Positions 1 through 7,868 of a stretch of DNA of 64,000 nt are shown piece after piece (the first letter of the stretch is position 1; every line of letters begins with the position of its first letter). The notes under the pieces were generated by a model that was not told where the DNA came from, searched no databases, and worked only from the letters and a program-made list of their open reading frames with translations. Source of the stretch: Myxococcus sp. RHSTA-1-4 (GTDB lineage Bacteria; Myxococcota; Myxococcia; Myxococcales; Myxococcaceae). The position numbers were made by a program, and so were the translations under genes. The stretch is from NCBI RefSeq assembly GCF_020037125.1, contig NZ_JAIQDG010000040.1, forward strand, positions 1-64,000. The letters run 5' to 3'.

Positions 1-200
1 TACAGCAACACCGCGCGTTCGCCCGCGGGAGCCAGTTGCTGGAGCGCCGCGCCGATACGCCGGGCACGTGAATACAACTCTCCGCGCGTCAGCGCGGTGC
101 CCTCTCCAGCTCCGTCTTCCAGGAACGTGTAGAGGTGATGCTCGGCACGCGTGAGGCTTCGCTCTTCCAGGAGGTCGATGAGGGTGCGCGGCTGGTGCAT
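1..200 (-). CDS. Adenylating enzyme (fatty-acyl-AMP ligase or NRPS/PKS loading), N-terminus only
   Basis: The gene runs off the left edge; only the first 66 or so residues are visible. It starts at ATG 200-198 (MHQPRTLIDLLEERS). The segment LYTFLEDG, then LTRGELYSRARRIGAALQ, then GERAVLL is the typical opening of the ANL superfamily, closest in feel to fatty-acyl-AMP ligases, which activate a fatty acid as acyl-AMP and pass it to a carrier protein. No catalytic motif is inside the window, so a free-standing ligase cannot be separated from the loading module of a larger NRPS/PKS. It is divergent from a CmlA-like hydroxylase, which supports a secondary-metabolite cluster extending to the left. 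Confidence 0.72.
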   Translation of the reverse strand, partial: MHQPRTLIDLLEERSLTRAEHHLYTFLEDGAGEGTALTRGELYSRARRIGAALQQLAPAGERAVLL

Positions 201-361
201 GGTCGAAGGTGTGGCGGGAGAACTCCGGAACTTCCGTTCCTGCCGGAAGGTCGAAGATACGTCACAACCACGCCTGCCCCGAGCAAGCGGCCGGTCTTCC
301 TTTCCCCCTGCCCGAGAGCGCCCCGGGGGATGTCACACCGGAAGGCAGGCGCTACAGTCCT

Positions 362-395
362 GGAGTTCCGGGGTCTCAGGGGTCCCCGGAACTCC
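362..395. promoter_or_regulatory. Perfect 12-bp inverted repeat in divergent intergenic region
   Basis: GGAGTTCCGGGG at 362-373 is the exact reverse complement of CCCCGGAACTCC at 384-395, with a 10-nt spacer. It ends 27 nt before the hydroxylase start codon. The octamer CCGGAACT recurs at 225-232, near the start of the divergent gene. This could be an operator with half-sites shared by both promoters, or an RNA hairpin in the leader of the hydroxylase transcript. There is no T-run, so it is not a typical terminator. Confidence 0.5.
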
Positions 396-422
396 GAGCC
401 GGAATCACCCGAGGAGCATGGG

Positions 423-2015
423 ATGTCCCAGCAGGACCTGTACCTGAAGCCCAACGTCGTCGCCGAGCCCCTCTACAACCAGTGGTACGCGTGGTGGTTC
501 CTGGCGTCTCCCATGACGGCGCCGCTGTTCGTGGCGAACCTCCATGTGAAGATCATGGAGTCCTTCGTCGCCAACCCGGCCATCCACGTGGCGGCGCTGA
601 AGAGCCCGGCGCTCCGGGGCGGCCCCTACATCAACTACGGCGTGGACCGGCTGGGTGACATCAAGGCGCTGCTGGAGCGCACGCTGAAGGAAGAGGCGCT
701 GTCGCTCCAGTACGCCCAGGCCGTGAAGGAACTGGACGCGCTGCTGGACTCGGCGGAGGGCTTCTCGCTGGAGGAGCTGTACCCCCGGGTCCCCGACCTC
801 CTGCGCGGCTACGTGGAGCTGACGTACGACTTGAAGAACCGGGCCTCGCCGCGCTTCTTCGAGCCGCTGCTCTACCGCAGCCCCTTCCACCGCACGTCCT
901 CACAGAGCCTGTCCCTGCGGCTCATCCACCAGGACGCGCGGCCCTACGTCTTCAGCACCCCGCGGCTGGACACGGCGGACGGCAGCCTCATCGCGAGGGT
1001 GCCCTACCGGACCGGGGCCCTCGACACGCTCTTCTCCATGCGCCGCCGGCCCGGCTCCGCGGAGGCGGTACGCGAGGCGCTGGGAATCGACTCGAAGGAC
1101 CGTGACACCTTCGCCGCCTTCTTCACGGAGCAGCCGCCGCCCCCGGCGCCGCGCTACGACGGAGACGGCGTGCGGGTCCGCTACTTCGGCCACGCCTGCG
1201 TGCTCATCGAGTCGCGCGAGGTGAGCCTCCTCACGGACCCGGTCATCAGCTACGACGTGCCGTCGGACCTGCGGCGCTACACGTACTCGGACCTTCCGGA
1301 GCACATCGACTACGTGCTCATCACCCACGGCCACGCGGACCACCTGATGTTCGAGCCGCTGCTGCAGCTCCGGCACCGCATCGGCACCGTGGTGGTACCG
1401 GCCAGCAGCGGCGGCGGGCTGGCGGACCCGTCGCTCAAGCTGATGCTCCAGCAGCTCGGCTTCACCAACGTGGTGGCCCTCTCGGAGCTGGAGTCGCTGC
1501 CGCTGCCCGGCGGAGAGCTCATCGGCCTGCCCTTCATCGGCGAGCACGGCGACCTCAACATCCAGGCCAAGCTGGCCCACCTCGTCAAGCTGGAGGGACG
1601 GACGCTGCTGATGGCGGCGGACTCCAACGCGCTGGAGCCCCGCCTCTACGAGCATGTCCACCGCGAGGTGGGCGACATCGACATGATGTGGCTGGGCATG
1701 GAGTCCGAGGGCGGCCCGCTGAGCTGGATGTACGGCCCGCTGCTGCCCGCGCCGCTCCAGCGGAAGATGGACCAGTCCCGGCGGCTCAACGGCTCCAACG
1801 CCGCGCGGGCCATCGAAATCGTGCAGAGGCTGAAGCCGAAGCAGGTCCACATCTACGCCATGGGCCGCGAGCCCTGGCTGGGCCACGTCATGGTGATGGG
1901 CTACCACGAGAACTCGCCGCAGCTCGTCGAGTCCCGCAAGCTCATCGCCTGGTGCCGCGAGCACGGCGTCCACGCGGACCTGCCCTACGGACAGGCCGAG
2001 CACGTCCTGCGCTGA
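423..2015 (+). CDS. CmlA-like diiron beta-hydroxylase (metallo-beta-lactamase fold)
   Basis: The protein has 530 residues. It has a ~240-residue N-terminal domain and then a metallo-beta-lactamase fold starting near VRYFGHACVLIES. The metal motif ITHGHADH places ligands at H302, H304, D306 and H307. Further candidate ligands are E374 (IGEHGD), D400 (AADSN) and H476 (KQVHIYAMG). From memory, CmlA of the chloramphenicol pathway is almost the same length, has the same two-domain plan, and has ligands at very similar positions. CmlA enzymes use a diiron centre to beta-hydroxylate amino acids tethered to carrier proteins. The start at 423 (MSQQDLYLKP) follows GGAG; longer in-frame extension reads through the intergenic inverted repeat and is unlikely. 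The divergent adenylating gene fits an NRPS role. The alternative is a plain MBL hydrolase with an unrelated N-terminus. Confidence 0.72.
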   Translation: MSQQDLYLKPNVVAEPLYNQWYAWWFLASPMTAPLFVANLHVKIMESFVANPAIHVAALKSPALRGGPYINYGVDRLGDIKALLERTLKEEALSLQYAQAVKELDALLDSAEGFSLEELYPRVPDLLRGYVELTYDLKNRASPRFFEPLLYRSPFHRTSSQSLSLRLIHQDARPYVFSTPRLDTADGSLIARVPYRTGALDTLFSMRRRPGSAEAVREALGIDSKDRDTFAAFFTEQPPPPAPRYDGDGVRVRYFGHACVLIESREVSLLTDPVISYDVPSDLRRYTYSDLPEHIDYVLITHGHADHLMFEPLLQLRHRIGTVVVPASSGGGLADPSLKLMLQQLGFTNVVALSELESLPLPGGELIGLPFIGEHGDLNIQAKLAHLVKLEGRTLLMAADSNALEPRLYEHVHREVGDIDMMWLGMESEGGPLSWMYGPLLPAPLQRKMDQSRRLNGSNAARAIEIVQRLKPKQVHIYAMGREPWLGHVMVMGYHENSPQLVESRKLIAWCREHGVHADLPYGQAEHVLR

Positions 2016-2031
2016 CCCGGCCACGCCCGCG

Positions 2032-3213
2032 TCAGAACATGTCGCGGATGGACGGCTGCGGCCCCCAGAAGAGGGACACCGCCGCGCGCACCGAGGCGTC
2101 GTCCGCCTCCAGCGCGCCCATGGCCCGCAGCGCCTCCGCGGACAGGAAGCCCGTGTACAGCGAGGACAGGCCGCGCACGTGCATCCGCATCCGCCCTTCC
2201 CCGCCTCGCCGCACGCGCGCCACGCCGTCGGAGACCTCCAGCACGAAGCGCCCCCGATTCTCTGGGAGGAGGTCGTCCTCCACCTCCAGGTGCAGCGCTC
2301 CGGACAGCCCCACCGGCCAGCCGCGTGCCTCCAGCGCCTTCGCCACGTCCAGCACGCGCACCATCCAGTGCATGTCCAGCTTCACCGAATAGGTCTGCTC
2401 GCGCAGCAGCGGGAGCAGCGGGTCGTCCGCCCCGCCGTACCACACCGCCTCCTTGGCCAGGGAGCGGTGGTCGCCCAGGAAGCTCAGGAGCCGCCGCGCC
2501 GCCGCGGGCGTGTTCGCCACCAGGTCGGACGCAATCAACTCCTGATTGAACCCCGTGGTCTGCTTGCGCACGAGGTACACGTAGCCCTCCACGCCGGACG
2601 CGCCCTCCACGAGGTAGCCATGGGCCGCCCCGGCACGAGGGGCGCGCACGCGGGCCCACAGGTAGGGACTCCGCGACAGCCAGCCCTGCCTCCACTGCGC
2701 CATGCGCTGATAGCACGCGGTGATGGCGGCCTCGTCCCGCTCCTCGATGGCACGCAGCGACAGGGTGCGCTCCTGCACGTCAATCGCGGGCACCTGGACG
2801 CGAATCTCATACCGCGCGCCGGAGTGCTCGTAGCCCACGCGCCGGTACAGGGGCTGGGTGGCGGGATAGAGGGTGGACAGCGGCGCGCCGGACTCGCGCG
2901 CCTCACGCAGCAGGCTCTGCATCAGGCGGGTGGCGGTGCCATGTCCCCGGTGCACCGGGGACACGCCCACGCCGCCCACGCCGATGATGGGCACGTCGCG
3001 CCCGCCGTACCACTGGCCCATGGGAATGGAGACGAGCGTGCCCGCGACCCGCCCCCCTTCACGCAGGAGCCGCAGGTTCGCCGCGCCCACCCGCTGCGTC
3101 CAGGCCGCCGCGTCCGCCGGGGCCATGGCGTACGAGTGCATCATGATGTCCGCGGTGGCCGACAGCTCCTGCTCGTCCCGCGGCGGCCCGAAGTCTCCCT
3201 GCTTCGTCTCCAC
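2032..3213 (-). CDS. Eis-type GNAT N-acetyltransferase
   Basis: This is a 393-residue protein. The acetyl-CoA loop is visible as VGGVGVSPVHRGHGTATRLM (about residues 78-97). It is followed by LSTLYPATQPLYRRVGYEHSG, typical of the Eis family, whose members carry a second degenerate GNAT domain and a C-terminal sterol-carrier-like domain; the ~390-residue length agrees. Family members acetylate aminoglycosides or other amines, and the substrate here is not predictable. It converges with the hydroxylase gene, leaving a 16-nt gap. It is probably not part of the biosynthetic operon because it lies on the opposite strand. Confidence 0.8.
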   Translation of the reverse strand: METKQGDFGPPRDEQELSATADIMMHSYAMAPADAAAWTQRVGAANLRLLREGGRVAGTLVSIPMGQWYGGRDVPIIGVGGVGVSPVHRGHGTATRLMQSLLREARESGAPLSTLYPATQPLYRRVGYEHSGARYEIRVQVPAIDVQERTLSLRAIEERDEAAITACYQRMAQWRQGWLSRSPYLWARVRAPRAGAAHGYLVEGASGVEGYVYLVRKQTTGFNQELIASDLVANTPAAARRLLSFLGDHRSLAKEAVWYGGADDPLLPLLREQTYSVKLDMHWMVRVLDVAKALEARGWPVGLSGALHLEVEDDLLPENRGRFVLEVSDGVARVRRGGEGRMRMHVRGLSSLYTGFLSAEALRAMGALEADDASVRAAVSLFWGPQPSIRDMF

Positions 3214-3264
3214 GTGCGCTCCCTCCCGGCTCGCGTTCGTCGCGCGTCCGAAGGCGTAGCACGC

Positions 3265-3717
3265 TCAGGAAGGAAGGGTGAGCCTGTCGAGCAGCAGGCC
3301 GAAGAAGCTGCCTTCACCCCGGAAGGCCCAGCCCAGGTGCGTGCGGCACGCGGCACAGTGCGCCACCTGCCAGCGGAACCCCGGGAACCACGTCTCCTCT
3401 TCGGTGGGCGGGCCGTCCACGGTGCAGCCGTCCGCCTGGGCGAAGCAGCCGAAGTGGTAGACGAAGCCGTACGGATTGGCGCGCGTGTGGGAATGCCGGC
3501 CGTTGACGGCGATGCGGTGGCGCACGCGCGTCACCGGGTGGCCGCAGCGCGAGCAGCACAGCGGCGTCTCCGGCTCGTGCGTCTCCAGGGCCTCGTCGGC
3601 CTGGGCCTCCGGCGTCTGGGGCGCACCGGAGGCCGTCTCCTTGAGCCTGTACCCCACGGCGCCCAGGAGCCCTCCGGCCCCGTGTCCGGCCGCCTGCCTC
3701 TCCATTGCCCCTGCCAT
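3265..3717 (-). CDS. Stand-alone cereblon-like CULT domain protein
   Basis: Start at ATG 3717 (MAGAMERQAAG) is preceded by a good Shine-Dalgarno (CTGAGGG); longer in-frame versions would enter the FHA gene. The 150-residue product contains CCSRCGHPVTR, then WFPGFRW, then CAACRTHLGWAF. The two CxxC pairs match the structural zinc site of the CULT (cereblon thalidomide-binding) fold. W110, W116 and W130 have the +6/+14 spacing of the tri-tryptophan cage of cereblon. Bacterial single-domain cereblons are known; in eukaryotes the fold is the substrate-recognition pocket of a ubiquitin ligase. The cellular ligand in bacteria is unresolved. No signal peptide is evident, so it is probably cytoplasmic. 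It lies 55 nt downstream of the FHA gene and may be cotranscribed. Confidence 0.82.
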   Translation of the reverse strand: MAGAMERQAAGHGAGGLLGAVGYRLKETASGAPQTPEAQADEALETHEPETPLCCSRCGHPVTRVRHRIAVNGRHSHTRANPYGFVYHFGCFAQADGCTVDGPPTEEETWFPGFRWQVAHCAACRTHLGWAFRGEGSFFGLLLDRLTLPS

Positions 3718-3772
3718 ATCCCTCAGGTAGCCCCTGTGCGCGTGGAACGGGAGGCCCCCGTCCACGCACGGC

Positions 3773-4300
3773 TCACAGGGAGATGCGCTGCATCTTCGCG
3801 TAGAAGGACGGCGCGAGCAGGTAGGCGAACGTCGCGTCGCCAAAGCCCAGCAGGTCGCCGTCGCGCACGTGCACCTCGCCGCCGGGCTCCAGCTCCTTCG
3901 CGTTCACGAAGGTGCCGTTGCTCGAGCGCAGGTCCACCAGGGTGCAGCCTACCTCCGGGCCATGCCAGCAGAGCCGCGCGTGGCGCTTGGAGACGGAGGG
4001 CTCGTTGACCACCAGGTCGCAGTCCGGCTGGCGGCCCACGGTGAGCACGTCCTGCCCCTCCACCGGAGGCAGCGTGGCCACGGAGAGCGCGTCGAAGTGC
4101 AGCCAGAGGGCCACCTGCTGCCGCTCCAGGCTGGGAATGTCCCGCGCCATCGTCGTGCGCGCCGCGCCCATCTTCAACGCGAGCTGCGCCATCACCGGGC
4201 TGGGGGGCCTCTGCACCAGCACGAACGGCCCCACCTGCCGGCAGAAGAACGCCTCGGTCAAGCGACGGCTCAGCGCTCGCAGCTCCTGAACGGTCATCAT
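3773..4300 (-). CDS. FHA domain protein
   Basis: This is a 175-residue protein with an N-terminal ~80-residue region of unknown function and a C-terminal forkhead-associated domain. The FHA core is visible as VGRQPDCDLVV, SVSKRHARL and LVDLRSSNGTFVN, with the conserved G-R, S-x-x-H and S-N-G-T residues of a phosphothreonine-binding pocket. It probably docks to a Ser/Thr-kinase target. It lies 39 nt downstream of a broken GspE/PilB fragment and 55 nt upstream of the CULT gene, all on the same strand. Start ATG 4300 (MMTVQEL) follows a GAGGAGG-like stretch. Confidence 0.85.
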   Translation of the reverse strand: MMTVQELRALSRRLTEAFFCRQVGPFVLVQRPPSPVMAQLALKMGAARTTMARDIPSLERQQVALWLHFDALSVATLPPVEGQDVLTVGRQPDCDLVVNEPSVSKRHARLCWHGPEVGCTLVDLRSSNGTFVNAKELEPGGEVHVRDGDLLGFGDATFAYLLAPSFYAKMQRISL

Positions 4301-4339
4301 CGGATGGCCCCCCTCCTCCTCGTTGGAAGCGGCGGCATC

Positions 4340-4630
4340 CTACTCCGCGCCGTCGCGCTCGTCGCGGGCGGCGAGGATGTGGCGGTAGGGCACCACCCGC
4401 ACCAGCTCCGCCAGCGTCGTCGCCCTGGAGGACACCTTGTCCAGGGCGTCCTCCACCAGCGTCCGCAGGCCGCGCTGGCGCGCATGGCGGCGCAGCGTCA
4501 CGGTGGGCTCGCCCCGGGCGATGAGGTCCTGGAGGTCCGGGTCCACCACCAGCAGCTCGAAGATGCCGGAGCGCCCCTTGTAGCCGGTGTGGTGGCACGC
4601 CTCGCAGCCCCGCCCCGCGGGAGGGCTCCA
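4340..4630 (-). pseudogene. C-terminal remnant of a GspE/PilB-type secretion ATPase
   Basis: The reading frame ending at 4340 encodes GCEACHHTGYKGRSGIFELL (about 4618-4559), then LIARGEPTV and TLVEDALDKVSSRATTLAEL. This is the zinc-proximal and C-terminal part of type II secretion / type IV pilus assembly ATPases (consensus C-x-x-C...TGYxGR-x-GIYE...G-x-TT-x-EVLRV). The Walker A/B ATPase core that should precede it is missing. Upstream the frame dissolves into the start region of the divergent 66-aa gene, with no usable start before 4549. A full enzyme is over 500 residues. It reads as a 5'-truncated relic; the right edge given is approximate. Confidence 0.65.
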
Positions 4631-4693
4631 GTGCGAGCCGCCCGCCTGCCTGCCCTGGCTTCCGGCCGCCGCACCACTGCTATCCTCCCCGGC

Positions 4694-4894
4694 ATGAAGC
4701 GCCCTACCGAGCCCGACGCGCCCGCCATGCTGTCGCTGCTCGTCTTCGCCATCGCGGTGCTCCTCTTCGGTTCACCGCTGCGCCGGCTGTGGCTGGCGGA
4801 GGGCGCGCCCGGGTACCTGCCCTTCATCGTCTGGCTGGGCGTCATCGCCCTGGGTGGCTGGGCGGCGCACCGGAGCGGCGGCCATGACGCTTGA
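4694..4894 (+). CDS. Small two-helix membrane protein upstream of transporter-kinase
   Basis: This is a 66-residue protein starting at MKRPTEPDAPAM. It has two hydrophobic stretches (LSLLVFAIAVLLFG and YLPFIVWLGVIALGGWAA). It overlaps the next gene by 11 nt, so the two are translationally coupled. Small membrane proteins precede the CbrA-type transporter-kinases of some proteobacteria, and this one occupies the same place. Its function is unknown; it may help fold or regulate the transporter domain of the kinase. Codon usage matches its neighbours. Confidence 0.75.
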   Translation: MKRPTEPDAPAMLSLLVFAIAVLLFGSPLRRLWLAEGAPGYLPFIVWLGVIALGGWAAHRSGGHDA

Positions 4895-7868
4895 GCTGGG
4901 CTCGCTCGTCGCGGCGTCCGTCGTGTACCTCCTGGTGCTGTTCCTGGTGGCCTACGCGGCCGAGCGCGGCGTCATCCCCTCGCGCATCACCCAGCACCCG
5001 CTGGTGTATTCGCTGGCGCTGGGCGTGTACGCCACGTCCTGGTCCTACTTCGGCAGCGTGGGCTACGCGGCGCGGCACGGCTTCCGCTACCTGGGCATCT
5101 ACCTGGGCGTCACGCTGGCGTGCCTGCTCGTCCCCGTGCTGTGGCGCCCGCTGCTGCGGCTGACGCGCGAGCTGCAGCTCACCTCGCTGGCGGACGTGCT
5201 CGCCTTCCGCTACCCGGGCCAGTCCACCGGCACGGCGGTGACGCTGTTCATGCTGGCCGGCAGCCTGCCCTACCTGGCGCTGCAGGTGCGCGCCGTCGTC
5301 GAGTCCGCGAAGGTGCTCAGCCCCTCCGCCTCGCCCACGCTGGTGGGGCTGGGCTTCTGCGCGGTGCTCACCGGCTTCTCCGTCCTCTTCGGCGCGCGGC
5401 ACCTCACCCCGCGCGAGCGGCACGAGGGGCTGATGCTGGCCATCGCCTTCGAGTCGGCCGTGAAGGTGGTGGCGCTGGTCGCGGTGGGCGTGTGGGCGGT
5501 GTCCTCGGTGTTCGGCGGCGTGGAGGGCCTGCTGGCATGGCTGGAGGCACACCCGGAGGCGGTGGAGGACATGCAAGCGCCCGCGCGCGATGCGTCCTGG
5601 GCGCCGCTGCTGGCGCTGTCGTGCACGGCGGCCTTCCTGACGCCCCGGAGCTACCACGTGGCCTTCACCGAGGCCCCGGAGAAGGACGCGCTGTCCACGG
5701 CCACCTGGGCCTTCCCGCTGGTGCTGCTGGTGATGAACCTCGCGGTGCCGGTGTTGCTGTGGAGCGGCGACGCGGTGGGGCTGCCCTGGCCCGCGGACTT
5801 CCACGTGCTCTCGGTGCCCGCGTCGCGCGGGGCCACGGGGCTGGTGCTGGTGGCCTTCCTGGGTGGCGTGTCCGCGGCGAGCGCCATGGTCATCGTCACC
5901 ACGCTGGCGCTGGCGCCCATGTGCCTCACGCACCTGGTGCTGCCGCTGGGGTTCGCGCGCGGCCGGGCGCACCTGTATGGCTGGTTGCTCTGGGCGCGCC
6001 GGCTGCTCATCGCCGTCATCATCCTGACGGGCTACGGCTTCTACCGGCTGCTGGACACGCGCGGCACGGGGCTGGTGGACCTGGGGCTGGTGTCCTTCGT
6101 CGCGGTGGCGCAGTTCGCTCCGGGCGTGCTGGGGCTGCTCTTCTGGAAGCGCGGCACACGGGCGGGCTTCCTGGCGGGCCTGGGCATGGGCGCCGCGACG
6201 TGGGCGATGACGCTGGTGGTTCCGCTGTGGGCCTCGCCCGGAGTGGTGGTGTGGACGCGCCGCGTGGCGGGCCTGCTGGGCTTCCCTTCGGACGAGCCGT
6301 GGGGCTTCTCCACCTTCACGTCGCTGGCGCTCAACACGCTGGCGTTCGTGGCGGTGTCCCTGGCCACGAGGCAGTCGGCGGCGGAGGCGGAGGCCGCGCG
6401 GGCGTGCACGCGCGAGGCGCCCGCGCTGGCGTCGGGAGGTGTGGAGGCGGGCTCGCCCGAGGAGTTCCGTCAGCGGCTGGCCCCCCTGCTGGGCGAGGAG
6501 GCCGCGGCGGCGGAGGTGGACCGGGCGCTGGCGGCGCTGGGCCTGCCTCCCGACGAGCGCCGGCCCACGGAGCTGCGCCGGCTGCGCGACGGCGTGGAGC
6601 GGAACCTGTCGGGCCTCATCGGCCCGGTGCTGGCGCGGCTGACGGTGGAGGAGGCGTTGCGGCTGGAGCCCGGCTCCCGCACGGCGCTGGCGGAGCAGCT
6701 CCGCTTCGTGGAGGAGCTGCTGCGGGACGCGCGGGGCATGCAGGGCGGGCCGGTGCTCGCGCTGGAAGCGGTGCGGCGCTACCTGCGGCACATCCTTGAG
6801 GACCTGCCGCTGGGCGTGTGCGCGGTGGGCCCGGACGGCGAGGTGGTCATCTGGAACGCGGCGCTGGAGCGGCTGTCGGGCGTGGAGCCGGGCGCGGTGC
6901 GGGGGCACACGCTGGCGGCGCTGCCGGAGCCGTGGGGGCCGCTGCTGTCCGGCTTCGCGGCCGGGGCCGAGGAGGACACCGAGGCGCGTGTCACGGTGGC
7001 TGGCGGGGAGCGCATCCTCCGCATGCACCGCTCGCGGGTGTCGCCGACGGAGGAGGACGGAGGCACGTCCGAGGGCATGGCGCTGCTGGTGGAGGACCTG
7101 ACCGAGCGCAAGGCGGTGGACGCGCGGCTGGCGCACCAGGACCGGCTGGCGTCGCTGGGGCGGGTGGCGGCTGGCGTGGCGCACGAGATTGGCAACCCGC
7201 TGACGGCGATTGCGAGCCTGGCGCAGAACCTCAAGTACGACCTGGACGACGCGGAGGCCGTGCGCGAGCGCGTGGGGCTCATCCTCCAGCAGTGCCGGCG
7301 CATCGACGCGATTGTGCGGGCGCTGGTGGGCTTCAGCCATGCGGGCACGGTGGGCGGAGAAGCGCGCCCCTTCACCCGGGTGGCGGTGGGGCCGCTGCTG
7401 GCGGAGGCGGTGGAGCTCGCGAGGATGGCGCGTGGCGCCCGGAAGGACCGCGGCCTGCGCTTCGAGCACCGCTGCCCGGAGGGCTTGGAGGTCCTGGCGG
7501 ACCCGCAGCGGCTGGAGCAGGTGCTGGTGAATCTCCTGACCAACGCCATCGACGCGTCGCCGGACGGCGGGGTGGTGGAGTTGGAAGCGGAGGCTGGGGA
7601 CGATGGGGTGCACCTGCGCGTGCTGGACCGGGGGCACGGCATCCCCGGCGAGCTGGCACAGCGCGTCTTCGAGCCGTTCTTCACGACGAAGCAGCCTGGC
7701 GAGGGAACGGGGCTGGGGCTGGCGCTGGTGGCGGGCATCGTGCGGGAGCACGGGGGAACGATGCTGGTGGACAACCGGCCGGGGGGAGGGACTAGCGTCA
7801 CGGTGAGCCTTCCGGACTCGCGCGGGGTGGGGCTGAGCGCACGGTCCGGACGGGGGGCACTGGCATGA
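4884..7868 (+). CDS. CbrA-like sensor histidine kinase with sodium/solute symporter domain
   Basis: The protein has 994 residues, starting at ATG 4884 (MTLELGSLVAASVV) after CGGAGCGG. Residues 1 to ~510 form a polytopic SSS (SLC5/PutP) transporter-like domain with about a dozen hydrophobic segments. A ~130-residue cytoplasmic linker follows, then a PAS domain (~640-750). The HisKA domain has phosphorylatable H767 in AHEIGNPLTAI. The HATPase has an N-box (NLLTNAIDAS, ~883) and G boxes (DRGHGIPG, GEGTGLGLALV). CbrA-type kinases couple nutrient uptake to carbon/nitrogen control; the ligand here is unknown. It overlaps the response regulator gene by 4 nt (ATGA). Confidence 0.9.
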   Translation: MTLELGSLVAASVVYLLVLFLVAYAAERGVIPSRITQHPLVYSLALGVYATSWSYFGSVGYAARHGFRYLGIYLGVTLACLLVPVLWRPLLRLTRELQLTSLADVLAFRYPGQSTGTAVTLFMLAGSLPYLALQVRAVVESAKVLSPSASPTLVGLGFCAVLTGFSVLFGARHLTPRERHEGLMLAIAFESAVKVVALVAVGVWAVSSVFGGVEGLLAWLEAHPEAVEDMQAPARDASWAPLLALSCTAAFLTPRSYHVAFTEAPEKDALSTATWAFPLVLLVMNLAVPVLLWSGDAVGLPWPADFHVLSVPASRGATGLVLVAFLGGVSAASAMVIVTTLALAPMCLTHLVLPLGFARGRAHLYGWLLWARRLLIAVIILTGYGFYRLLDTRGTGLVDLGLVSFVAVAQFAPGVLGLLFWKRGTRAGFLAGLGMGAATWAMTLVVPLWASPGVVVWTRRVAGLLGFPSDEPWGFSTFTSLALNTLAFVAVSLATRQSAAEAEAARACTREAPALASGGVEAGSPEEFRQRLAPLLGEEAAAAEVDRALAALGLPPDERRPTELRRLRDGVERNLSGLIGPVLARLTVEEALRLEPGSRTALAEQLRFVEELLRDARGMQGGPVLALEAVRRYLRHILEDLPLGVCAVGPDGEVVIWNAALERLSGVEPGAVRGHTLAALPEPWGPLLSGFAAGAEEDTEARVTVAGGERILRMHRSRVSPTEEDGGTSEGMALLVEDLTERKAVDARLAHQDRLASLGRVAAGVAHEIGNPLTAIASLAQNLKYDLDDAEAVRERVGLILQQCRRIDAIVRALVGFSHAGTVGGEARPFTRVAVGPLLAEAVELARMARGARKDRGLRFEHRCPEGLEVLADPQRLEQVLVNLLTNAIDASPDGGVVELEAEAGDDGVHLRVLDRGHGIPGELAQRVFEPFFTTKQPGEGTGLGLALVAGIVREHGGTMLVDNRPGGGTSVTVSLPDSRGVGLSARSGRGALA

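Noticed and set aside
3718-3843. N-terminal extension of the CULT gene
   Set aside because: It would overlap the end of the FHA gene; the residues are Arg/Ser/Cys-rich and a strong ribosome site precedes ATG 3717.
4842-7751. Long minus-strand frame opposite the histidine kinase
   Set aside because: Composed of His/Arg/Gln-rich nonsense typical of antisense frames in high-G+C DNA; the plus-strand frame has clear kinase motifs.
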